DNA of 64,000 bases. Source: Baylisascaris procyonis. Its lineage: Eukaryota; Nematoda; Chromadorea; Rhabditida; Ascarididae. The notes under the pieces were generated by a model. That model had not been told where the DNA came from and did not search any database. It was given only the letters and a program-made list of their open reading frames with translations. Position numbers and translations under genes: made by a program. The stretch spans positions 3,782,001-3,846,000 of the forward strand of contig JAZARR010000175.1 in assembly GCA_037389465.1 (NCBI GenBank), in the 5' to 3' direction. How positions within the stretch are numbered: position 1 is the first letter of the stretch; the number at the start of each line of letters is the position of its first letter. Shown one piece after another: positions 23,922 to 34,795 of this stretch.

Positions 23922-26190
23922 ATACGTACAAGTGGTCCTCTATCGAACTTAAATCACTCCCACCTTATCATCTAGGCACAATAAGAATATTGGCAGGTAA
24001 TGTTTAGTTCGGCATAAGCTTAAGAAAGAGGAGCAATCCCTTCTAATGTAATGCTTGTTTTTTTCATATAACTGGAAGAGTTAGAAATAATGAAGGAAAA
24101 AGTTTCGCAATCACTATAAAATTTAAATAATTTCGCAAGGAAATTAGCATTTTCAAAAAAAAAAAATAAAAAAAGATTTTAATAGTTCGACTAAATGATT
24201 TGAATATAAAATAGAATAAAAGAGAGAAAAGATGACCCTTTCGATGAGTGGTAAAATAGTGACAATAGAATTACGTCGAAGAATAGATCAGCCAACCACA
24301 CCAAACAAAACTAAATGAATCGAACTGAGAATTGCAAACGTTAACGATATGAAGATGAACAACAAGGAAATGCCAACACTATGAACGGGGACGAATATAC
24401 GCAAATACGCAACGATATCAAATTCATCAGCACTAACAACGATCGACGATCACATTTTCCAATATGAATGCTAACAAAATTAAAATATTTTAATAATTTT
24501 ATTACTAATAGTCTTATTACTACTATTAATAATCCTTTAAAAAAATAGAATTTTTTAAATTTATTTTTTTTTTAAATTTTAAAGTTATAAGTAATAATTT
24601 AAAACATTAATGCATATATTTTTGAAGTATAGAATATTCTAAATGAAATATTCTCGTAATATAATTGCATTTGTAAGAAAAGAAATGATCTATTGCGATG
24701 ATTAACTATAATTAAACCTTTTTATTCATATTTCATTTCTTTCGGAAATGGATGAAAAATTGGAAATAATCTAATTGCTGCGTATATCCATCGATATTTA
24801 CTTATAATCTCATTTCAAGTTCACAGATCAGTCGTTTACTCACCTCGCAATTCGATGATTTCATTTCGAGTAAAATTATATTTAACAACAATTTTTAAGT
24901 CTACTTTTCGAATTACCTTTAATTTCTTTTCAATACTAATTCGATCTTTAACTCTACCTTATGGATTTTAAAGTTCATCTTTAAATTTGACACGTTGGCC
25001 AAAATTGGCCAAAAACGGCCAAGATTCTGCAATTTTCACATCTTAGCCCATGTAAAACTTGATAGCGTTAGCCGAATCTAAATGAAAGTAATTGAAATGA
25101 AAATTAAATTTTAAAGCGCGCGGAAAACATGAAAATATCTCACCAATAGAGAAAGGACTAATCCAGATCCCTTTAGACCCATTAACCCTCTCCCGTCTGT
25201 TTTATAAAGTGAGAAGCGTTCATCTGCAAGAGAAACGATCCAATTTCACAGGTATACGTAAGGTAAACGGAATACGATGAATCAACATACTACGTACGTC
25301 AAAGACAATTCAGAGAGAAGGATTAATAATCAATGAAATCACTTGATAATCAGTAACATCACAAGTTGTCAGCAAATATATAGGTTCATCAGATATTTAG
25401 CTGCAAAGATTGCAGATCAAAAATCTCGACGATGAAACATCACGAAAGTAGAACATATTGTTGAAGGAGGGATGGAATATTTAGTTGAAAAATGCGATAT
25501 TAGACAAAAAAAATAAAGTAGAGCGGTGAGGAAGGAATGCATTCATCGAATAAACGTTTCAAGGAAAGCATACCCTACAGAACGAATCATATATACATTA
25601 AAAAAAATTGATTTTTCGCAGCAGTGATGTTTTGATACGATAGCGATTGGCATTGACCATTTCTCCCTGAAATGTGACCATTACTGTATGCTTTCACATT
25701 GGAAACGGTAGCTGTATAATGTTCACACATAGGAGAGCGAAGAAAACTACTGTATGTTATCGACTTTCAAACAGTACCCGATTTTCGTTGTAAGAAATGA
25801 TACTTATGAAGAGATTTTTCTTTATACGATATGAATTTGCAACTTTCTAAACGTTTCAATAGTGAATATGAATATGCAAATTTGACAAAATGAATATGCA
25901 AAATTCCTTCAATGGTTAATGAACACATATTTCCATTTCGAAATAGAATCCAACAGATCCACAAACACTACGGTAAACGCATCTCTATCAAACGCTCACT
26001 ATGGTAATGAAGCCGCCATTTATAGGCTTCTTACTTTAAAACTCATTATCAAAGAGTTGCTAATTAGCTAAGAGAAGCTTTGCATCACTCTCACAATTAT
26101 CTCGACTATAAAGCTCTTTCGAAGGGTTCGATGAAATAAAAATAAAATAAATGAAGAGACCTTCATTTGTAATGAATGCTATGTTGATTG

Positions 26191-26201
26191 AAATAAATGA
26201 A

Positions 26202-26236
<35 letters not shown>

Positions 26237-26239
26237 ATA
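26191..26239. repeat. (AAAT)n microsatellite
   Basis: An uninterrupted AAAT repeat of about twelve units, with AAATGA at its left end. Confidence 0.9.
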
Positions 26240-26631
26240 TCTCTAAAATCTATATTCACCTATTGTTTGAATAATTGCTGAGGTCCGATAATTGCATTTA
26301 AAGAAGGATTAAATTCGAATTGAGAAAATCAAAGATTTCTTTCTTAAAGGAGGATAAAATACAAGAAATGCACTTATAAAAAGATAAAAATATTGCAAAC
26401 ATCTTGAAAACCAACAAAGATTTATATAAATTGACGAGACGTTATTCGGATATATTCACATAAATCCATTTCAACTTTTTTTTAAAAATTTCTTTTAAAT
26501 CGAAATTGCTGCCATAACTTTTAATTATTAAAAAGTGTCACATCGAAAATTTTTTTTTAAATAAAATTTTTAGCTAATCCGTTAGTGTTCACTTTTCACA
26601 AATTTTATGAATTCATCGATATTTCCGTCTT

Positions 26632-26991
26632 TTAGAAGTACATAATTGTTGACTTACAAACTTCCATACACTCTGATTGTATCCATTTTGCTTTTTTTTG
26701 TTTATTTTTATTTTTATTTTTCTCTTTATTTTTTTTTTTTTGAATTTCCTTTTTAAATTCTCTCATTTTTATTTCTTTGTTCTTTCTCAACAATCTTTCA
26801 ATACGTATGTCATGTTCATATCTCGAATTTTTATGTACTTCTTCCCATTTTATTTCTACAAATAAACTTTTTTTTAAAAAAAAAAAAATTAAATATTTCA
26901 GTTTATTTTTTCTCATCATTGACGTACATATCAATTTTTTAGCTTGCCTAAAAAATATTCTAGTAGAAATAATTTTCTGCAATATTTCCAT
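26632..26991 (-). CDS. Lys-rich small ORF, doubtful
   Basis: A 119-codon open frame begins at an ATG at 26991. The middle part (FVEIKWEEVHKNSRYEHD, then IRIERLLRKNKEIKMREFKK) resembles a charged helix. The end is a lysine/asparagine low-complexity run encoded by a T-rich tract on the plus strand. No family is recognised. Poly-T tracts readily create lysine-rich minus-strand frames, so this may be chance. There is an acceptor-like A(n)G before FVEIKW and a possible donor near 26655, so it could also be an exon of an unseen gene. Confidence 0.12.
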   Translation of the reverse strand: MEILQKIISTRIFFRQAKKLICTSMMRKNKLKYLIFFFLKKSLFVEIKWEEVHKNSRYEHDIRIERLLRKNKEIKMREFKKEIQKKKNKEKNKNKNKQKKAKWIQSECMEVCKSTIMYF

Positions 26992-28141
26992 TTTCTATTG
27001 TAGTACGAGTGTGGAATCTACTTCCGGCTTCGATCGTTAGCGATGCATCCATTCCTTCAGCTTTTAAAGCTGCAAATGAATCGTTTTGATTGAAATTTTA
27101 TTGCTACTCTTAGCGATTAAATTTCTATTTCTGCTCTTTTATTCATCAATTGAATTAGATAACTCTAAAAATATATAAAGAGATATACTATTAGAGCATC
27201 AAAAAAAAAATATAAACTATGTAATTTTACTGTTATTTTGATCGTTGCTCATAATTTCAGCTATTCTCCGACGAATAGAGGAAGTAGAAATTTTTCTTTT
27301 TTTTTCTTTTTTTTTCATAGTTAAATCCTAATTTATTAAGTGCAACGTATAATTCATCGTTTATTCTAAAATTTGGCGGCTTAACGGAAACGAAAAGAAA
27401 TTAATAACTAGCTAAATAATATAGAGTATGTGCTTAAAACTTGCTTAGCTTAACCTCAATGTTTGAAACTATCCGACTACTCCAACATTAACAGACATAG
27501 ACATTCACAGACATGACCTATATAGTGAACTAATGGAAAATTAATTAACAAAAAAAAGATTTAAATAAATTTTTTAAAATAAGATTTTATATGGTTAGTT
27601 GATCTTATTAGAAAACTAAACGATCAAATCGTAATAAATTTGCTTTTTTTGGAGCGTTTATATGAGTGGATGATTTATTTAGATGATACGTAAATAAAAT
27701 CGGTATTTTTTAGCCAATATCGATGGCAAATTTCAATCGCTTTCACTTATCTCTTTTTTTATTGTGATATTATCTTGCCGATATAATACGATAGAATTGA
27801 ATTGATTTAATAAACTCGAGTAACAAGTTTTGTCTTATGAATTGCCACCATAGTGAATTTTTAAGGCGACGGAAATAAATGCTAGTGTTACATGCACCCG
27901 TCTGTCAGCATTTGGTCACTAACGATAGCTTTCTTACGTCTTCAACTCTCTTCCTCGCTTTTCTTCCACGTCAGCCCAACACTATATCATAAAATATTAT
28001 AATAGATAATAGGGCATACATTAATCTTTTTTTTTTTTTTTGCGCCTTTATTCATATGAATTTCCCCAGCAAATTGTTTGTAAAAATCGTTTCCGTTGAG
28101 TGTTTTTTTTTTCGTCAACGGTGAATATATAATGAAATCTG

Positions 28142-28154
28142 TTTATTTATTTAT

Positions 28155-28187
<33 letters not shown>

Positions 28188-28301
28188 TTTATTTCGTTTA
28201 TTTATTTATATGCATGTTCATAAACATATTTATATACATATTCATATTAATAAACATACATATATTCATATAAACATGTTTATTTATTTATTTATTTATA
28301 T
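28142..28301. repeat. (TTTA)n-rich microsatellite cluster
   Basis: Tandem TTTA units at 28142-28210 and again at 28277-28301 flank a degenerate stretch of CATATTTATA-type repeats. Confidence 0.85.
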
Positions 28302-30442
28302 CTATAGATGCGTAGAGCAAGTAGGCGTGCTATTGAGGTCATTGTCACTTCTCTACGCTAGAGCAGAGCCCTGGCAATCGAAAAGCGTCATCAGTTTAGT
28401 AGTGCGTTGCTCTCTCTATTTCTTGCTTATTCAGCTAAGCGATGTTGCGCTTTTCAGCGCTCTTTTTTATATAAATATTTGATTGATAGATGATGAGTGC
28501 TTGCCTCACCAATTCTTCCTCTTTAGTAAGAAAATTATATTTTCTATAGACCGATTTTCGATTAGTTTTTTCTACATTCCTTAATTTTATGAATATTTTA
28601 TTCGTCACAGCGACCGCTGTTGCATCAAAAAGATTTGATAAAAATTAGAGAGATTTAAGAACGCCTGAAGTGACTTAAAAAAAAATTTTTTTTAAAAAGA
28701 TTTAATTTAGAATCAGGAATATCTAGCGACTTTAAAGCATATTTAGTTGCAGAAACTTATCAGTCGTGATTGTATCCATGATGTTATGTATGACACCAGC
28801 ATGCAAAAGAGCAATAGAATTGGAGAAGCATAAAGGGGGGGGGGGGGGGAGGGATGGGAGGAGGAGTGAAGAGGTAAGGAATTAGGTTTCCTTCTCGCAT
28901 GAACTATCCGAGGAGTTAGAATGAAAATTATTGGCAAATTGTTAATTTTTTTTTAGTTAATTTTGCTCGCCTTTACTTTTATTTCTTTCTTATTTTTTAT
29001 TTTTTTGAGTCATTTTATTTGCGATCGAAAAATTTTCACTTCATTCAGTGAGCATTCTTTCACAAAGAGAACACAAAAATTGACAACCTTAAGCGTTGCT
29101 TTTTTTTTTTTTAAATGCTTCAGAAAATGCTTTTGCTTGTTTTCTCTTGCTAAAAACTTCCATAAAAATTTCCCTTTGTCGCTCTTTCTCTTTCTTTCTC
29201 TCGTTCTTCTTCTCTCTCTTTTCTCTCTCTCCTTCTATCCTCCTTCCCCTCTTGTTTTATCTCAAAGCCATCCCTCAATAATCTGAAAAATTATTTAATA
29301 TTTAACTTTGAAAAGTTATAATTTTTGTAAGATTTATGTACATTGCGTTAAAAAATTACCTATAAATTAATTTTAGGTTTTTCAAATAAAAATAACCCTC
29401 TGAATGACGTCATTGAATAAATTCGATTACAAAATAATTGAATTAAATGATCTGAATTATATTTTCATTGATACTAAATATCGAATATCGATCTTTTTCA
29501 TCCGATAGGTGGAGATAATTTTTGTGTTGTACAATATTGGAAGCGATATTGTTACACCTTGTTGACATTTACATACTAAAGTGAGGGACACTAAACGTTA
29601 GTATACAAAAAAAAAAATATTATTTTTTGATGTGATTGCACTAAATAAATACTATAAATGTCGTTGATTCGAGGAAAATTCGCATTTTTTTTCCCCCCTT
29701 CTTTATTTTTTTAATGCAAATTTAGCATTTGCGAATTTGATGTTTGATATGCTGAACGCATGCGTGGCAAAGTTCACCAACGTAGATCACAAAGAACAAT
29801 GCTATCGTTTGCACTTGTATAATGTGCTATAGTCGGTTGCTTATAACAATTTTATCGATTATCGAACACAATCATCACCAACATCACACCTATAGGTCGG
29901 ATGACTCATGTGTTGGCATGTGCTTCAACAATTTTTCTTTTTTTCTTTTTTTTTTGCTTTTAAATTTAATTTGGTTCACCTTTTTAAATTTCTCCTTTAA
30001 TTTATCTTATCTTTATTTCTTTTTTTTTTTTTAAACAAACCTTTCCTTGATATTAATGAGTAAGTAGTGCCATTTATAATTATAAAAGATTTTATGTACT
30101 ATATTATTTATTTGTATATAATTATTCTCCTTTAATTCATCTTAATATAGTATAGTATAATATTTTTATTTATTTTATCACTACTACTATCTATTCTTAG
30201 AGGATTATTCGTTTTGTTGTGATGATTACCTGCACATAACCGAAGTGCTGTATTAAACGAATAAAGGCCGAAATATGATCACTTTTTATCTCTTTAGGTA
30301 ATTTCTATATCTTATATCCCTTTATTTTCTTTCATTTCTTACTTTTATTATGATCCTTTAACAGTCTTATCTTTATATTTGCCAATATAATCAACCCTTT
30401 ATTACTATCAAAAGGCCTACAAATTAAATCAATTTCCCATCA

Positions 30443-30483
30443 ACTTTCCCCACCCTTTCCTCCCGGGAAAGGGTGGGGAAAGT
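30443..30483. repeat. Perfect 18-bp inverted repeat with 5-nt loop
   Basis: The arm ACTTTCCCCACCCTTTCC at 30443-30460 is followed, after TCCCG, by its exact reverse complement at 30466-30483. The stem is GC-rich in an AT-rich setting, so it should form a stable hairpin in DNA or RNA. It lies just 5' of the weak exon candidate starting near 30497. Confidence 0.95.
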
Positions 30484-30496
30484 GGGACAAAATCAG

Positions 30497-30697
30497 CGTT
30501 TTTATAGAAATAAAAAATTAAATCGAAAATTTATTAGTGAAATTGATTTTATTTATGAGCCTTTTGATACCAATAAAGAATCGATTGTATTGTGTAAATC
30601 CATTCAACAATTATGCTCTCATTTAATCGGTGTTTGTATTGAGGAAATAAAATTTGAAAAAAAAAAAGAATTGTGGGGTGTTCGTATTCAATCGTAA
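30497..30697 (+). CDS. Candidate exon, hypothetical (possibly mitochondrial ribosomal protein mL53-like)
   Basis: An acceptor-like AAAATCAG (ending 30496) or TTTTTATAG (ending 30504) opens a frame reading KLNRKFISEIDFIYEPFDTN, then KESIVLCKSIQQLCSHLIG, and ending at a TAA (30695-30697). The mixed amphipathic composition looks more protein-like than neighbouring frames. The F-x-PF-[DE]-x-N-x-ES pattern recalls the start of mitochondrial ribosomal protein mL53 (human FCPFEKNVES), but the resemblance is short. A donor GTGTTT near 30636 could splice to an acceptor (TTTTTTTAG) at about 31130. No upstream ATG exon was found. Without transcript evidence this is weak. Confidence 0.2.
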   Translation, partial: RFYRNKKLNRKFISEIDFIYEPFDTNKESIVLCKSIQQLCSHLIGVCIEEIKFEKKKELWGVRIQS

Positions 30698-31130
30698 GAA
30701 AGGACACCTATATAGCTATTTGATTAGATGAACTAAATAATAGTGCATAGAGTCTAGTAATGTCTACGATGAAACAATATAAATCAAAGAATGATGTTCA
30801 CTAAAAATATTTTGGAATCATTTTTAACAAATATTTTTAAAGATTAATTTTTATTCGCCGCTTCAAAGTATATAGCTAAATAAATTCTATTCCCAAACAG
30901 CGAATCCCTTTCAAGAAAACTTGACATCTAATCGAACGACCTTCCTTCCAAAATAACAGTTGTTTAAAAAAAAAAGGCAATGCACTTTTGAATTGCGAAT
31001 ACTTCACAATGGCTCACTTCGAAAATTGCCCTCTTCGGTCAAATGCATCGAATTGGTTAACGTTTTTTTTTTCAAATTTTAACCAATCAATAAACTTTTG
31101 AATTTTATTTTATTTTTATTTTTTTTTTAG

Positions 31131-31236
31131 AAAAGCATTTTTCAAAAGTATTTATGAATAGGGTTGAAATTTTTATTGATAATAGAGATTCTTTGTTTGT
31201 TATATTTTTCTCTTTGGAAACTTCAGTGGTATTTTG
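31131..31236 (+). CDS. Candidate second exon linked to 30497-30636, very tentative
   Basis: After a T-tract acceptor, the frame reads KHFSKVFMNRVEIFIDNRDS and then LFVIFFSLETSVVF before TGA. It is phase-compatible with a donor at about 30636, giving a beta-hairpin-like continuation as mL53 would need. An overlapping frame from about 31164 to 31496 is also open, so the frame choice is uncertain. No domain is recognised. Confidence 0.12.
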
Positions 31237-32450
31237 AAATTAGTATAAATAGAATTGCTCATAAAGAAAATCGAAAATCCAAATTAAGATTAAATAAAGA
31301 TTTTTGTTGTTTCCTGTCGAGTTGTTATTTAGGTCATGAAATGAAACACGATTCTCGATTATTTAATCACTTAATATGGTTTCTTAAAAAAAGTACCACA
31401 GATATAATTTCAATTCTTATTCAAGCCTTTACCACGTCAAGTTCCTCATTGACAATTTTTACCACTATATTTAGATTTTCCGCCTTCGCTAAGTGAAATT
31501 TTCGCATTGATCTATATTAATGCAATTGAAATGAATTCTTATTGAGTTGATAAAACATTATTAAGCGATGATTTGATAAGTTTAATAAAAGGCGGAATAT
31601 TTTAAATGCGTCGTTGTTGTTGATTTGAAGGTGAAATAGTGCATTACATTTGTAAATTTTTATTCTTTATTTGTCTATACTTGTATCAACTTCCATCTGT
31701 ATATTGATATGCAAAAATTTTTTTTTTTAAATATATACAGAATTAATTTTATAATCGTATATATGCAAATTAGATGTCATTCATATATATGTCGGTGAAA
31801 TTGTTTCTTCTTTTTTTTTCAATTCAAATTTTTTTTGAAATTATCTTTTAAAAAAATTTTTTTATTTCGTTATTTCAATAGATGGCTTTATATAATAGCA
31901 TTATGCATCGATGATAAATTATGCCAAAACGAATAAAACAAATTTTTCATCACATTTGTGATTTACGTTTTTAGAGTGAAATACCATATGGATTGACGAA
32001 GGAAATTAAGAAAGAAAAAACATTTTTTCTAAGACAAATGATGACGTTTTTGATGCGAAGGAATGGCAATTCACTAGTTGACCTCTAATATGTAGGCTTT
32101 CTCTTTCTCTCTCCCCCTCCCTCTCCCTCTCTCTTTCTCTCTTTCCCTCTCCCTCACTCTTTCTCTCTTTGGTTCCTTCTTTCTTCTTTAGCTAGTTTTA
32201 CTCTCATAGATTTGAGCATTGTTCTTTATGCTTATTCAGTCTGTATGCTTTTGGTAAAGCTTCTTTGCATTTAATTCCACTCTCTCCATACATTATCGAT
32301 CAGCTTGTTCATCGCTCACCACATTCATCGTATGCGTTCGCTAATATTCTTTAAATTTCCATTCATAATGAGGCACTTCTTTGAGAATTCAACGAGACTA
32401 GAATGCATGCATAGTTGTGTTTATTTGTGTACTTACATTAATTTAGATGT

Positions 32451-32890
32451 GATGAAGTTGATGATCAGGTCATGAAGTTGATAATCAGGTCATGAAGTCG
32501 ATGATTAGGTCATGAACTCGATGATCGGGTCATGAAGTTGATGGTCAGGTCACGAGATTGACGATCAGGTCATGAAGTTGATGGTCAGGTCATGAAGTTG
32601 ATGATCAGGTCATGAACTTGATGATCGGGTTATGAAGTTGATGATCAGGTCATGAAGTTGATGATCGGGTCATGAAGTTGATGATCGGGTCGTGATGTTG
32701 GTGATCAGGTCATGAACTTGATGATCGGGTTATAGACTTGATGCTCGGGTCATGAAGTTGATGATCAGGTCATGAATTTGATGGTCAGGTCATGAAGATG
32801 GCGATCAGGTCATGAAGTTGATGATCGGGTCATGAAATTCGTGATCAGATCATGAAGTTGATGATCGACTCATGAACTTATTGATGATCA
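32451..32890. repeat. 20-bp minisatellite, ~21 copies, indel-free
   Basis: Tandem units close to CATGAAGTTGATGATCAGGT run in perfect 20-base register for more than 400 bases. Variation is almost entirely by substitution (A/G in the TGATCAGG part, T/C in AAGTTG). Each unit contains the palindromes TCATGA and TGATCA. Since 20 is not a multiple of three, no frame is maintained. Confidence 0.95.
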
Positions 32891-34704
32891 AGCCTGGAGT
32901 TGGCTCATTCATATGTGAATAAGGTCGTCATTAAAGCTGCATTAATCACTTCTAAAAATTAAAGGAAGAGAGGTTCACCTTAGAATGCCATTCGGTTAAA
33001 ATGCATAATACTTAAATTGCAGACAAATTGATTTGACGGAAATGCCAAAGGAATTTTTGCCTTTAGCAGTTTATTTTCTTTGCAAAAGACATAATATTTC
33101 GACATTTCGTCTGTGTCTGTCTGTTTGTCTGTGCTGTAGTTTCAGACATCGAACGCTGCTATTGTAATCAAATTTAATGGATTTAATCCTCATTTTGCGA
33201 TGTTTTAAATTCAATTTTCTTCAAGTTAATAGGGTCCTATTATAATCGATAAAATATGTCGTGAAGTTTTTATATATATTTTTGCGCCTGAACGAATTAA
33301 ATGCTAATCAAAAGCAGATTGTTTGCATTTTATAATATAAAAATTGCTTAAGAATACCTATATGCAAAATACCTCTACTTATTTTTCAGAAATTTATAAG
33401 AACAAATTGCCTTGGATAGTTTAACTACTAAAAAGTCCATATTGTGCAAGATTCTCTGGCGCGTTTTCCCATTTTTTGCAGGGAAAAAAATCTTTTTATG
33501 TGTTTTTGATTTTAGTTTTTTTTTGGGCTGAATAAGGTTTTTTTCCCCAAATCACCGAATGCTTCTCGATGAAAGGAAAAAAAAGTGCAAAAATTTGTGT
33601 AAATTTATTGAGACAATTTTCTAACGTTTTATTGATAGTTTATAATTTGTTGCCTAGAATTTGCCTAAAATGTTGCACTTTCAATTGCAAATCAATACAA
33701 TTAATGAGCATCGATTCGTCGATTTGTTCAACAACTTTTTTCTTTTTTTTTTTTGCATATTTATTTAGTATTTATAAGTTATTCGCTTACTATACTCTCT
33801 TAGTCAAAGAAATTTGCATATTTTTATAGCCACATAGTCACAGTAAATCCACCTATATCCCACCCATTTTCATATTTTACGTATTCGTCTATTATTTGTC
33901 TTACTTGATTACTTATCCGTCTATATGCAAACTCAGCTGTAATTTATATGAATTCACCTACCTTGGTTGATCGTTTCACGTAGTTTCCTACTAGTTTTCG
34001 AGAGACTCATTATTGATAGTCATTCACTCTCATCGTCTATATTTAGCGAAGTAATCACCAAAATTGCTTCATTGCTTTTTCTTTTCCTTTTTATGAATTC
34101 ACTAATAACTTTGACTTCAAAAACAAAAAAAAAATTTTTTTAATATTTTTTTAAATAAAAAGTACTTTATAATATGATGCTATTCATTTCTTCATTATTT
34201 TGTTATTGACTACTTGTTTTGTTTTTTTTTAAATTTAACTATCGATTATTATTAGATCATATAGATGTTAAATGATATAATAATATAAAACAATTGAAAA
34301 TAATCTTTGCTACTCTAAGTGGATGCGTTTCTAGTTTCATTTTTTTCTTTTTTTTTTTTGAAGCCCAATAAAACACACCTAATTTATGAATCGATATTAA
34401 TTGCGGAAATACATCCGGAAATTCAATGCTTTATATTATTGCACCAATTATTTTTGTTGTTTCTTTTTTCATTCATTAGCCGTAACAAAGAAATGTAAAT
34501 TTAATACGTCATTTTATTGCTCATCTTCGAGTAGTGAACGATAACAAATCTTGTTTCCTCAACCATATCAATGAAATCCTGTAAAATTGTCTCAAATAAG
34601 GATCAGGAAATTCAATTAAACCATCATATATCATTTAGATGTCAATCAAATGAGCCATTCTATAATTATTAAAACTTTCTTATTTGATTGCATAGCGCTA
34701 AAAT

Positions 34705-34795
34705 TTCAAATGGGCGTTGTTTTATTCGGAGGGGGCGTTGTTTTGTTTGAAGCGGGCGTTGTTTTTATTCGAAATGGGCGTTGATTTATTTTGAA
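34705..34795. repeat. Short tandem repeat, ~25-bp unit, 4 copies
   Basis: Four imperfect copies of a unit containing GGGCGTTGTTTTATTCGAA are spaced by 25 to 27 bases. Confidence 0.8.
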
